Below are positions 18,842 to 27,317 of a stretch of DNA of 64,000 nt, piece by piece. This DNA is from an uncultured Bacteroides sp. Its GTDB lineage: Bacteria; Bacteroidota; Bacteroidia; Bacteroidales; Bacteroidaceae. The stretch's first letter is position 1, and each line of letters starts with the position of its first letter. Both the position numbers and the translations under genes were made by a program. The notes beneath the pieces were generated by a model. The model saw only the letters and a program-made list of their open reading frames with translations, did not search any database and was not told the origin of the DNA. The stretch is from NCBI GenBank assembly GCA_900556625.1, contig USPQ01000007.1, positions 3,741 through 67,740 on the forward strand, in the 5' to 3' direction.

Positions 18842-20062
18842 ATGAAAAAGATTGTAGTAGGTCTGGCTGTGGTGTTAGGTTTCTGTACGTGTGCTCATCA
18901 GCCTTCCGGTACATTGGATGTGAATAAGGCATTGGACTACTGCGCAAAGCAGACACAACGTACACTTACGGAACTGAAAACAGATTCCGGAATTGACTAT
19001 ACGATGATGCCGCGCAATATCATGGCTGACGAACAACATTGGAATTGTCGTAAGGCGACGAAGGAGGAGTGGTGTGCTGGTTTTTGGCCAGGAGTACTTT
19101 GGTATGATTACGAATATACAAAAGATAAGCAAGTGTTGGAAGAAGCGGAGAATTTCACTCACTCATTGAAGTTTCTTTCTCATATTCCAGCTTACGATCA
19201 CGATTTGGGATTTCTTGTATTTTGTAGCTACGGAAATGGTTACCGCCTGACCAAGAATCCGGCATATAAACAGGTGATATTGGACACTGCCGATACATTG
19301 GCTACCTTGTTCAATCCAATTGTAGGAACAATTCTTTCATGGCCTCGTGAGGTAGAACCGCGTAATTGGCCTCACAATACAATCATGGACAATATGATTA
19401 ATCTGGAAATGCTTTTCTGGGCAGCTAAGAATGGCGGTAATCCTTATTTGTATGACATTGCCGTGTCTCATGCGGACAAAACGATGAAAAGCCAGTTCCG
19501 TCCTGATTATACTTCTTATCATGTGGCTGTATATGATACAATCACAGGCAATCTGATTAAAGGTGTTACTCACCAGGGATATGCAGATAGTACAATGTGG
19601 GCGCGTGGACAAGCATGGGCTATTTATGGATATACTGTGGTCTATCGTGAGACAAAAGATCCTAAATACTTGGATTTTGCTCAGAAGGTAACGGATGTTT
19701 ATTTGGATAGACTCCCTGAGGATAAAGTTCCTTATTGGGATTTTGATGATCCGAGTATACCGGATGCTCCCCGTGATGCTTCGGCAGGAGCGGTGGTTGC
19801 TTCTGCTTTGCTCGAATTGTCTACCTATCTTCCTAATGGAACAGGAAAACGTTATAAGGATGCGGCAATCGAGATGTTGACGAGTCTCAGCTCCGACAGT
19901 TACCAGAGTGGTGAAAGTAAACCTTCTTTCTTGCTTCATAGTGTAGGACACTGGCCGAATCACTCGGAAATAGACGCTTCTATCATTTATGCTGATTACT
20001 ATTATATCGAAGCGTTGTTGAGGTTGAAACGTCTGCAAGAAGGATACGGAGTGCTTGGATAA
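18842..20062 (+). CDS. GH88 unsaturated glucuronyl hydrolase
   Basis: A 406-residue protein with a short lipoprotein-like signal (two candidate Cys at 15 and 17). The (alpha/alpha)6 barrel carries the two Asp of GH88: D in YDHDLGF near residue 119 and D in IMDNMINLEM near 181. WCAGFWPGVLWY near 77 and HQGYADSTMWARGQAW near 245 are further family blocks. GH88 adds water to the double bond of the 4,5-unsaturated uronate left by a lyase, releasing it from the oligosaccharide. Two lyases encoded in the same locus supply such ends, so this is the last depolymerising step. It is the last gene of the PUL; a terminator follows. Confidence 0.95.
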   Translation: MKKIVVGLAVVLGFCTCAHQPSGTLDVNKALDYCAKQTQRTLTELKTDSGIDYTMMPRNIMADEQHWNCRKATKEEWCAGFWPGVLWYDYEYTKDKQVLEEAENFTHSLKFLSHIPAYDHDLGFLVFCSYGNGYRLTKNPAYKQVILDTADTLATLFNPIVGTILSWPREVEPRNWPHNTIMDNMINLEMLFWAAKNGGNPYLYDIAVSHADKTMKSQFRPDYTSYHVAVYDTITGNLIKGVTHQGYADSTMWARGQAWAIYGYTVVYRETKDPKYLDFAQKVTDVYLDRLPEDKVPYWDFDDPSIPDAPRDASAGAVVASALLELSTYLPNGTGKRYKDAAIEMLTSLSSDSYQSGESKPSFLLHSVGHWPNHSEIDASIIYADYYYIEALLRLKRLQEGYGVLG

Positions 20063-20093
20063 TAAGGCTCTTTTGAATACTGGTAAGAATAAT

Positions 20094-20135
20094 AAATGCT
20101 CTGCAAGAAAGATTTATTCGTTGCAGAGCATTTTT
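20094..20135. terminator. Bidirectional terminator closing the PUL
   Basis: AAATGCTCTGCAA pairs with TTGCAGAGCATTT across a 14-base loop, with T runs on both strands. It lies between the GH88 gene (plus) and the NlpE-like gene (minus), which converge. Confidence 0.9.
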
Positions 20136-20156
20136 ACTGGTTAGGTTTAGGGCTAT

Positions 20157-20633
20157 TTATTGTTTTACCTTAATGATGTCATAATTCAAATCACTAACGG
20201 CTTCCTGTAGGCTGTCATTTACCAATCGAAGAGTTGTATCATTCACAATTACGAAATACATGGGAGCTTCACCACTTTTCGGGGTTAATTTGACTGCAGT
20301 AACAGGTTTTTTGTTTACCACCTTATGTATTGTCTGTTGCTTTCCATTGGAAGTGAAAGTCTTGTTCTGACCTTGGCCTTGAGCGTCCAGGTAAGTCATA
20401 TCCAGTGTGTAAGTAGTATCAACACCATCAGTTGCAGCATTCAGGGTTAACACATAATCGATACCCGGACCATCGGCAGCAGGAAGAGTACCGGCATAGA
20501 CTTCTGTCATTTCGGTAATCGGAGTCATAGCGAGGGCAAGACTGTCTGCTTGTGCCTCTGCGGCTTTGTTGGCTTTTGATTGGCAAGATGCCAAAGCAGC
20601 TACGACGGCTGCTAACATAATTACTTTTTTCAT
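20157..20633 (-). CDS. NlpE-like lipoprotein lacking the CxxC motif
   Basis: A 158-residue lipoprotein (ALASC, Cys17). The segment YAGTLPAADGPGIDYVLTLN matches the N-terminal beta-barrel of NlpE (copper homeostasis and envelope-stress lipoprotein), in which the corresponding stretch reads GTLPCADC. Both cysteines are replaced (Ala and Gly), so the redox/metal function of the enterobacterial protein is not expected. A second half with KTFTSNGKQQ and YFVIVNDTTLRLV completes a one-domain barrel. It is 53 bp downstream of the CorC-type gene on the same strand and may share its transcript. The NlpE link is by motif similarity. Confidence 0.7.
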   Translation of the reverse strand: MKKVIMLAAVVAALASCQSKANKAAEAQADSLALAMTPITEMTEVYAGTLPAADGPGIDYVLTLNAATDGVDTTYTLDMTYLDAQGQGQNKTFTSNGKQQTIHKVVNKKPVTAVKLTPKSGEAPMYFVIVNDTTLRLVNDSLQEAVSDLNYDIIKVKQ

Positions 20634-20686
20634 TGCTAAGTGCTTTAAGTTAATATAAATATAGTGAGCTATCGCTCGGTTTTACT

Positions 20687-21973
20687 TTATTCCTCTTCCC
20701 GTTTGATGACAAGTAGTTTGTCTACTCGTCCCCGATCCATATCCACTACTTCGAATTGCAGATTCTTGTATGTGAAGATGTCTCCGGCTTTCGGGATACG
20801 ACCAATCAGGAACATTGCCAGTCCGCCTAAAGTTGTGAAGTCTTCGGATTTCAGGTTTTCGTATGATAAAATTCCCATCTCTTCCATAAAATCGTCAATG
20901 TTCATTGAAGCTTCTACCAACATCGAACCATCCTGCCTTGTGACGATTTCTTCTTCTTCCGTTTCGTCCTCTTCAAGGATGTCTCCGAAGATACTTTCCG
21001 TCAGGTCGTGCAGTGTGATAATACCTTCCGTACTACCATACTCGTTAACAACAACTCCGAACTTGTTTTTGTTCTTCTTAAATAGCTCTAAAACTTTATT
21101 TGCATACAAACTTTCCGGAATAAAGAGAGGGGGACGGGCTATTTCACATAAGTTAAACTTCTGCTGGTTACCGACCATCAGGATAATATCTTTCACGGAC
21201 ACTACACCGATAATCTCATCTTTCCGTTCGTCTACCAATAGATATTTGCTGTAATGTTCCTCTTCGATCACTTTCATTACCTTTTCCCGCGTATCATCCG
21301 GATGAAGGATAATGAGATCCCTGCGGTGTGTCATCAACTCATTGGCTCGCTTGTCCGAGAAGCGGAACACATCACGTATCATTTCCGTTTCCTCTTTGTC
21401 AATCACACCCTGTTCCGAGCTTTGGTGAAGAATCATCTTAATCTCCTCCTGTGTCATAGGGCGTTCTTCACTTTTCAGACCGATGAGCTTATTCAACAAA
21501 CGGGTGGATATACTGAGTAACCAGACAAAGGGGTAGGAGACTTTTGTCAGCAGAATCATAATCGGACTGAATAAGATGGCATATTTCTCCGGATTACTAA
21601 GAGCAATGGATTTAGGGACCAATTCTCCGATAATGAGAGAAAGATAGGTAATGACTGCTACCGTAGTAATCATGGCAAGATTATGCGCATAAGCTTCAGC
21701 TCCCGGAATAAGGGAGAATAGAGGAACGAGATCATCGGCAATGGCTACTCCACCATACGCACCGGATACGATACCGATCAGGGTAATACCTATCTGGATG
21801 GTGGATAAGAACTTTTCCGGTTCTTCCAACTGTTTCAGAACTCCGCGTGCGGATTTGTTACCTTTAGCGACAAGTGTTTCAAGACGTGCTTTGCTGGATG
21901 ATACCAGCGCAATTTCATACATGGCAAAAATGCCATTCAGTATGAGTAAGAAAAGAATTATAAGAAATTCCAT
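20687..21973 (-). CDS. CNNM/CBS-domain (CorC/HlyC-family) membrane protein
   Basis: A 428-residue protein of the hemolysin-family/CorC type. The DUF21/CNNM domain with three to four membrane helices covers about 1-180 (MEFLIILFLLILNGIFAMYE; GELVPKSIALSNPEKYA). Two CBS domains follow (about 205-325, MTHRRDLIILHPDD; GVVVNEYGSTEGIITLHDL) and a C-terminal CorC_HlyC domain (about 345-425, TLGGLAMFLIGRIPKAGD). Family members are linked to magnesium or other divalent-ion transport; the old name hemolysin is misleading. The substrate here is unknown. Confidence 0.92.
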   Translation of the reverse strand: MEFLIILFLLILNGIFAMYEIALVSSSKARLETLVAKGNKSARGVLKQLEEPEKFLSTIQIGITLIGIVSGAYGGVAIADDLVPLFSLIPGAEAYAHNLAMITTVAVITYLSLIIGELVPKSIALSNPEKYAILFSPIMILLTKVSYPFVWLLSISTRLLNKLIGLKSEERPMTQEEIKMILHQSSEQGVIDKEETEMIRDVFRFSDKRANELMTHRRDLIILHPDDTREKVMKVIEEEHYSKYLLVDERKDEIIGVVSVKDIILMVGNQQKFNLCEIARPPLFIPESLYANKVLELFKKNKNKFGVVVNEYGSTEGIITLHDLTESIFGDILEEDETEEEEIVTRQDGSMLVEASMNIDDFMEEMGILSYENLKSEDFTTLGGLAMFLIGRIPKAGDIFTYKNLQFEVVDMDRGRVDKLLVIKREEE

Positions 21974-22087
21974 AAATGGATTAAAATGGTTATTGCTTCG
22001 AAATTACATGAAATCAAGACACTATGCAAATCTGTGTAATAGATTAATGATTTTTTAATACTAGTGGATTCTTTTTATCGGAAAAAG

Positions 22088-22130
22088 AAAAGGAGATACA
22101 AAGGTTGTAAAACCAACGTATCTCCTTTTT
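22088..22130 (-). terminator. Terminator of the TonB receptor/M48 transcript
   Basis: AAAAGGAGATAC and GTATCTCCTTTT form a 12-bp stem with a nested GGTT/AACC pair, just downstream of the M48 gene. T runs follow on the minus strand. Confidence 0.85.
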
Positions 22131-22155
22131 CCGTCCAATTCAGGAAGGATGTCTG

Positions 22156-22941
22156 TTATTTTTTAGCATAAGTATCCGCCTTTGCTTTGGCTCGCTCGAT
22201 TCGCTTCATTGTATCGGGATGTGAAGAGAACATCTTTTGGAGATAAGAAGGCTTTTCTGCACCTTCTGAGAGTTTTGCCAGCTTGGTCAGCGAATTAGCC
22301 ATGGCATAAGGGTCGATACCATTCTTTACACAGAACTCTACACCATAATCGTCGGCTTCGCCTTCTTGTTTTTGTGAATATTGCGCACCTGCCAATGCTT
22401 CGGCCATAGCTCCGAGTTCAGAGTCGGTCAGTTTGGCAACCTTGTCGCTGGTAGCACCAGCTGCATTCTTTACAGCCGAACGAAGGTAGGCGTTCTTCAT
22501 GGCGTCTTTTGAATCGGTATGAACTACATGACCGATTTCGTGACCTACTACGGCCATGACTTCTTCGTCAGTCATTACATCCATTAGTCCGGCACAGATA
22601 CGTACACTACCGTCACCACAGGCAAATGCATTGATATCTACTACTTCATATACGCCGAAGTTCAGTTTTAGCCCGTCTACTTCTTTAATATGACCGGTCA
22701 GTTTTTCCAGGCGTTTGCCGTATTCCGTATCCGGTTTGGTCAATGGATTGTGAGTGTCCATCCATTCCATGTATTCCTTACTCATGTTGGCAATATCGGC
22801 ATCAGATAATGTTACGGCTGATACTACGTCTTTGCCGGCTTGTAATGCTTTCCCTAAATTAAACTTTTTACCGAACTGTGCAGATGCTGTCATGCCCATT
22901 CCTAAGAGGATAAAGGCGATCATAGTAATTTGTCTTTTCAT
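22156..22941 (-). CDS. M48-family metalloprotease, exported
   Basis: A 261-residue exported peptidase. The ATG at 22941 gives a clean signal (MKRQITMIAFILLGMG... ASAQ); a TTG ten codons earlier would add a hydrophilic leader. The zinc motif is HEIGH (in VVGHEIGHVVHTD near residue 130), with the third ligand Glu in EGEADDYGVEF near 200, the order seen in the LoiP/BepA-like M48 peptidases. HPDTMKRIERA near the end is also typical. It probably takes part in periplasmic or outer-membrane protein quality control. It begins 19 bp after the TonB-dependent receptor gene, so the two form an operon. Confidence 0.92.
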   Translation of the reverse strand: MKRQITMIAFILLGMGMTASAQFGKKFNLGKALQAGKDVVSAVTLSDADIANMSKEYMEWMDTHNPLTKPDTEYGKRLEKLTGHIKEVDGLKLNFGVYEVVDINAFACGDGSVRICAGLMDVMTDEEVMAVVGHEIGHVVHTDSKDAMKNAYLRSAVKNAAGATSDKVAKLTDSELGAMAEALAGAQYSQKQEGEADDYGVEFCVKNGIDPYAMANSLTKLAKLSEGAEKPSYLQKMFSSHPDTMKRIERAKAKADTYAKK

Positions 22942-22960
22942 ACTTTTAAAGGTTTTTATA

Positions 22961-25339
22961 TTAATATTCAAATGTAATTCCTAAGGTAGGGAGTAAGGTC
23001 CCACTTGACTGCTTGATACGTTTCATTCTATAATGCTGACTATCGGCTGGAGCTTCCGGGTTATCGATAACACCGGTACTCATCAGTACGTCCTGTTGTT
23101 TTAGTTTGCTTACGGTGATATTCTGCAAATCCAGATAGAATCCCAGCATACAGTGTTTCAGGTAAAAAGTCTTATCCACACGGATATCTACTTGGGCAAA
23201 GGCGGGAAGGCGTTCCTTATTATACTTCGAATAGTCATAATATGCCTTTCCTTGTGCATCCCAGGCAGATACCAGAGAGGATTTCTCTTCATCGTAGGGG
23301 GTATAGGGAGCACCGCCGATACAACTGACTTTCATTCCGACACTCCATAGATGCGGGAGATTGTAAGTTCCCCGTAGATTGAAGATATATCGGTTATCCC
23401 ATGCGGATGCGATGTATTCACTTTCTTTATTGTTACGGTATTCACTTTTGAACAGGGTGAAAGAAGAAGCCAGGTTCAACTTTTTGGCAATTAACCATTT
23501 TACTAAGATTTCTGCTCCATAAGAACGCCCTTGTGCGGTGGAAGTTAGCAGTTCATTGCCAATCACTCCGTAATCATTTCCTTTGCAGGCCAGTGGAATG
23601 CCGTCTACAACGGAGAGCGGAATCTTATCATAATCTTTGTAGAATCCTTCAATGGAAACTTCAAAAGTATCTCCTTTCCGCCAACTGACTCCCAAACTTT
23701 CCTGACTGACTTTCATATAGCGGAGGTTGTATTTGTTGGCGTATGCTCCATGATTGTTTTTAAATCCAAGCGCTGTATATGGAGGAAGCTGATAATAAAG
23801 TCCGGCATTGCCGCTTACAAACCAGTGATCGGTTAACTGGTAAGAAAGTGATATACGGGGTGATAATTGGTCGGAGAGGGATTTCATTGCCGATGAATAG
23901 TTATTGGCATCGGCCCGTAACCCTAAAGAAGCAGTGAAACGTTCATCCATTGAAGAATAATTGACAGTACCGAAAATTCCCCATCGTAAAATATCCAGAT
24001 AGGTGTGATAGTCGAATATTTGTGCCTGATTCGTATATATCTTTTGAAAAGTTGTATTAGAGTATTGGCTATAATCTAAGTTCACTCCAAGATTGATTTT
24101 CCAGTTTCGGATAGAGGATTTGTTCTCGAAACGGAACTTCGTTTCTTGTTCGGTAGAACGGAGGCGAAGCATTAGATTGTCCGGAACACTTTCGTCATTC
24201 TGGCGGTATTTCGTGTTACGGTTGTTCAGATAACTGTGGCTGACGACTATTGATTGTACATGTGCTCCTGCGTAGTGTCGGTAAACAGAGCCCAATGTAA
24301 ACGTCTCCTGCTTGATCTTAGGCAGGTAGCTGAGAATGTATTCGTTGTCTTCACTATCCGCTTTTGTGTTCAAGCGCATATTGTCGATTCCTCCCAATCC
24401 TAAAATAGTCAGTTCATTTTGTTTGTCGAACCTGGTTTTCAATTTGAACTGTACGTCTGTGAAGGTCGGCAAGAAAGGGAGGTCAAGCATATCAAAAAGG
24501 AATTGCAGATAGGATTGGCGTACGGATACCAGATAAGAAGTTTTTTCCCCGATATGCCCGTTGGAAGCAAGGGAGACTTCAGAAGCTCCAAGAGTTGCTT
24601 TCAGCGAGTTGCGTTCCATATCTCCGTCACGTAATTTGAAATCTAGGACAGAACTGAGTGCATTCCCTTTATCTGTAGGAAAAGCACCGGTATAAAAATT
24701 GACTTCACGTATCAAGTCGGCATTGAGGATACCTACGGGACCACCGGAAGCTCCTTGCGTGCTGAAATGGTTGATGTTGGGAATTTCTATTCCGTCCAGA
24801 TAAAAACGGTTTTCAGAAGGGGAACCGCCACGTACAATCAAGTCGTTGCGGTAGCCTATTGGTGAAAAGGCAACTCCGGGATAAGACTGTACGATTCGTG
24901 AGATGTCCCGGTTGGCTCCCGGACTCTTTTCTATTTCTTGTAGTCCTATGATACGCAGGCTGACAGGGCTTTCCAAATCACGCCGAAAAGGGGAAGCAGT
25001 GACAGTAATGCCTTCGAGCTCCGTCAGGTTCTCTTCCATCTCTATCGAGATATTTAAATTCCTGGTGGACAAGATATATTCAGGCGTAGTGACACTTTTG
25101 TAGCCGATAGCTGTTGCTTGTAAACGATAGATACCGGGAGGTACCTGCTCTATTGTAAAGTGTCCTTCTGCATTGGTTACGCCACCTTTATTCAGTCCGA
25201 TGATCGTTACATTGATAAACTCTAATGGTTGACGGCTGTTTTTGTCTATTACTGTTCCTTTTATCTGATGCACAGGTTGAGCTTGAATCAGGAGAAGCAG
25301 AAAACTGCAAAAAAAGAAAAAGGTAAGAAGTCGCTTCAT
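22961..25339 (-). CDS. TonB-dependent receptor with carboxypeptidase-like N-terminal domain
   Basis: A 792-residue outer membrane receptor. Signal (ends LIQAQ), carboxypeptidase-D regulatory-like domain (about 24-105, IKGTVIDKNSRQPLEFINV), TonB-box/plug (LEGITVTASPF near 110; YPGVAFSPIGYRNDLIVRGG near 150; FYLDGIEIPNINHF) and a barrel to the C-terminal Phe-rich strand (LPTLGITFEY). It is not the SusC type (no EVVVVGYG box and no adjacent susD). Ligand unknown; it may be a siderophore, cofactor or peptide. No riboswitch was seen in its 190-base upstream region. Confidence 0.93.
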   Translation of the reverse strand: MKRLLTFFFFCSFLLLLIQAQPVHQIKGTVIDKNSRQPLEFINVTIIGLNKGGVTNAEGHFTIEQVPPGIYRLQATAIGYKSVTTPEYILSTRNLNISIEMEENLTELEGITVTASPFRRDLESPVSLRIIGLQEIEKSPGANRDISRIVQSYPGVAFSPIGYRNDLIVRGGSPSENRFYLDGIEIPNINHFSTQGASGGPVGILNADLIREVNFYTGAFPTDKGNALSSVLDFKLRDGDMERNSLKATLGASEVSLASNGHIGEKTSYLVSVRQSYLQFLFDMLDLPFLPTFTDVQFKLKTRFDKQNELTILGLGGIDNMRLNTKADSEDNEYILSYLPKIKQETFTLGSVYRHYAGAHVQSIVVSHSYLNNRNTKYRQNDESVPDNLMLRLRSTEQETKFRFENKSSIRNWKINLGVNLDYSQYSNTTFQKIYTNQAQIFDYHTYLDILRWGIFGTVNYSSMDERFTASLGLRADANNYSSAMKSLSDQLSPRISLSYQLTDHWFVSGNAGLYYQLPPYTALGFKNNHGAYANKYNLRYMKVSQESLGVSWRKGDTFEVSIEGFYKDYDKIPLSVVDGIPLACKGNDYGVIGNELLTSTAQGRSYGAEILVKWLIAKKLNLASSFTLFKSEYRNNKESEYIASAWDNRYIFNLRGTYNLPHLWSVGMKVSCIGGAPYTPYDEEKSSLVSAWDAQGKAYYDYSKYNKERLPAFAQVDIRVDKTFYLKHCMLGFYLDLQNITVSKLKQQDVLMSTGVIDNPEAPADSQHYRMKRIKQSSGTLLPTLGITFEY

Positions 25340-25359
25340 ACAATTAGAGTTTAGTGGTG

Positions 25360-25367
25360 CAAAAATA
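25360..25367 (-). promoter_or_regulatory. -7 promoter element of the TonB receptor operon
   Basis: The minus strand reads TATTTTTG, matching TAnnTTTG, 20 bases upstream of the receptor start. No clear -33 box. Confidence 0.45.
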
Positions 25368-25399
25368 ATTAAATTGTTTTATTTCTCGTTTATAAGTTC

Positions 25400-25407
25400 T
25401 ATTTTTG
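25400..25407 (+). promoter_or_regulatory. Possible -7 element for the esterase gene
   Basis: TATTTTTG on the plus strand, about 120 bases before the esterase start; a TTG at 25374-25376 is 23 bp upstream, slightly too far. Confidence 0.35.
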
Positions 25408-25529
25408 TGAGACCTATTAGACAGATTCTTTGATGAAAATGTAAATTTGATTACTGGCAATGATGCGATGAAGGCACACATTGTTCAGAAGACACGGAAG
25501 AATTATATATTAAAATAAAATAATACACA

Positions 25530-26342
25530 ATGAAAAAACTTCTGTTAATTACTCTTTTTCTTGGTTGGGCAGCTCTCTCTTTTGCTGCCAAAGTAGATAC
25601 CTTATTGATTAAAAGTCCTTCCATGAATAAGGATGTGAAGGTGGTGGTAGTAACTCCAGATGTAGCATTGGGGAAAAAAGCGCTAGCTTGCCCCGTTCTT
25701 TATCTGCTACACGGCTACGGAGGAAATGCCAAAACATGGATTGGAATAAAACCGAATCTTCCACAAATAGCGGATGAAAAGGGAATGATTTTTGTTTGTC
25801 CTGATGGGAAAAATAGCTGGTACTGGGATAGTCCGCTCAATCCGTCATATCGTTACGAGACGTTCATTTCATCGGAGTTGGTTAAGTATATTGACGAGCA
25901 TTATAAAACGATTGCTGATCGGAAAGGACGTGCCATTACCGGATTGAGTATGGGTGGACATGGAGCAATGTGGAATGCGATCCGTCATAAAGATATATTT
26001 GGCGGTGCTGGAACGACAAGTGGTGGAATGGATATCCGTCCTTTCCCGAAGAACTGGGAAATGTCCAAGCAGTTAGGAGATTATGATTCAAATAAAGAAG
26101 TGTGGGATAATCATACTGTTATCAATCTGATCGATGGTCTTGAAAATGGAGATTTAGCCATTATAATCGATTGTGGTGAGAGCGATTTCTTCCTGAAGGT
26201 GAATCAGAATTTACACCATCGTTTGTTGGAGAAAAAGATTGACCATGATTTTATTACCCGTCCGGGAGCGCATAACGGACAGTATTGGAATAACTCTATT
26301 GACTATCAGATACTTTTCTTCGATAAGTTTTTCAAGAAATAA
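25530..26342 (+). CDS. Putative esterase, alpha/beta-hydrolase (esterase D type)
   Basis: A 270-residue secreted enzyme (signal ending near SFAA). The alpha/beta-hydrolase triad is visible: nucleophile S140 in GLSMGG, D219 in CGESDFF and H248 in GAHNGQYW; LLHGYGG near residue 60 gives the oxyanion hole. The family includes S-formylglutathione hydrolases, feruloyl/acetyl xylan esterases and mycolyltransferases. A signal peptide and a Bacteroides context favour a carbohydrate or other extracytoplasmic esterase. It stands alone, with a hairpin terminator behind it. Confidence 0.88.
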   Translation: MKKLLLITLFLGWAALSFAAKVDTLLIKSPSMNKDVKVVVVTPDVALGKKALACPVLYLLHGYGGNAKTWIGIKPNLPQIADEKGMIFVCPDGKNSWYWDSPLNPSYRYETFISSELVKYIDEHYKTIADRKGRAITGLSMGGHGAMWNAIRHKDIFGGAGTTSGGMDIRPFPKNWEMSKQLGDYDSNKEVWDNHTVINLIDGLENGDLAIIIDCGESDFFLKVNQNLHHRLLEKKIDHDFITRPGAHNGQYWNNSIDYQILFFDKFFKK

Positions 26343-26414
26343 ATTGTATTGATATGATTGGCGCATTATATTAGTGCCATGATTGTGCCGCTTCTTTGTC
26401 ACAGTTATCTTTTT

Positions 26415-26438
26415 AGGAGCCCAATGGGGCTCCTTATT
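26415..26438. terminator. Bidirectional hairpin between convergent genes
   Basis: AGGAGCCC pairs with GGGCTCCT around a 4-base loop, flanked by TTTTT upstream and TTATT downstream. It serves the esterase gene and overlaps the 3' end of the opposing lipoprotein gene. Confidence 0.8.
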
Positions 26439-27306
26439 CAATGGCAATTGATATGTTCTGAGTATTGATCTTATTGGAATAATGTGTGCGGCTATAAATG
26501 CTCGTAGGTTTTCCTTCGTTGTCGAATGTATAAGAATAAGTAGTATATTCATTATTATTGTTTTCAGGAGTGGAGCGGGCTACCAGATGTTGTGTCGGCT
26601 TGCCTAAGATTCCGGCAAATAGGGCGCATTGGTGGAATGAAAGCGGATAAGTTTCTAATAAATCCAAACAGGGCAGGCGATAGTAATTGATTGTTTCTCC
26701 GGCTTCATACATTATTTTATTTTCTCCGTAATCAGTGAAAGATTCATTTGTCAGTGACGGGGAAGTAACACTGATCAGCTCTCCGTATTGATAAACAAGC
26801 GACAGGGTATGGGAAGCGTTTTCGGGCTGTAGTGTACCATTTATAGATGTAATATTTTCATGCAGTTGAGTTAAGTATCCGTCTGTATATGTAAAATTAT
26901 ATTGGCGTATTTGGGAAATGGTCGTGTATGTACATTGAGTTGCATAACCTTGTTCATTCAATGTATATATCCATTTGTTATCTTCACTATCTATCATGGT
27001 GACAAGGTTGTTCTCATATTGTAAAGTTACCTGATGAGAAAGTTCCTGTACAATTTCCTCACCAATGCTGATTGACTGTGTATTGGTATAGGATGTGAGC
27101 TTATTATCCGTATATGCATACTCATTCTTTATAGTGTTGATAGCAGTGGAGGTGGTCATATATGTCTCTTCAACTTCGGTCATTACCATTTTAGACATTG
27201 TCGGAACAGGTATATTAATCTCATTCCACGTCTTCTCTTTCTCATCATCGTCGGAACAACTGAAAAGTAGAATAGTGGTGATAAATAGTAGAACTACTTT
27301 TTTCAT
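26434..27306 (-). CDS. Lipoprotein with YD/RHS-like beta repeats (DUF4595-like)
   Basis: A 290-residue lipoprotein (LFSC, Cys17, then acidic DDDEKEK, a surface-export-like signal). The body is a series of beta-hairpin repeats of the form Y-x-Y-T-D-N-K-L-T-S-Y (NEYAYTDNKLTSYTN near 65, QYNFTYTDGYLTQLHEN near 145, TYSYTFDNEGKPTSIYS near 262), which is the pattern of the DUF4595/RHS-like Bacteroides lipoproteins. Function unknown. It starts 11 bp after the S41-like gene and is probably co-transcribed with it. Confidence 0.7.
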   Translation of the reverse strand: MKKVVLLFITTILLFSCSDDDEKEKTWNEINIPVPTMSKMVMTEVEETYMTTSTAINTIKNEYAYTDNKLTSYTNTQSISIGEEIVQELSHQVTLQYENNLVTMIDSEDNKWIYTLNEQGYATQCTYTTISQIRQYNFTYTDGYLTQLHENITSINGTLQPENASHTLSLVYQYGELISVTSPSLTNESFTDYGENKIMYEAGETINYYRLPCLDLLETYPLSFHQCALFAGILGKPTQHLVARSTPENNNNEYTTYSYTFDNEGKPTSIYSRTHYSNKINTQNISIAIE

Positions 27307-27317
27307 TTTAAATGTTA

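Noticed and set aside
20687..21973. Hemolysin
   Set aside because: The family name is historical; domains are CNNM, CBS and CorC_HlyC, which point to ion transport, not to a toxin.
25340..25529. Cobalamin or other riboswitch before the TonB-dependent receptor
   Set aside because: The 190-base divergent region is AT-rich, with -7-like elements only; no conserved B12-box or multi-stem structure was seen.
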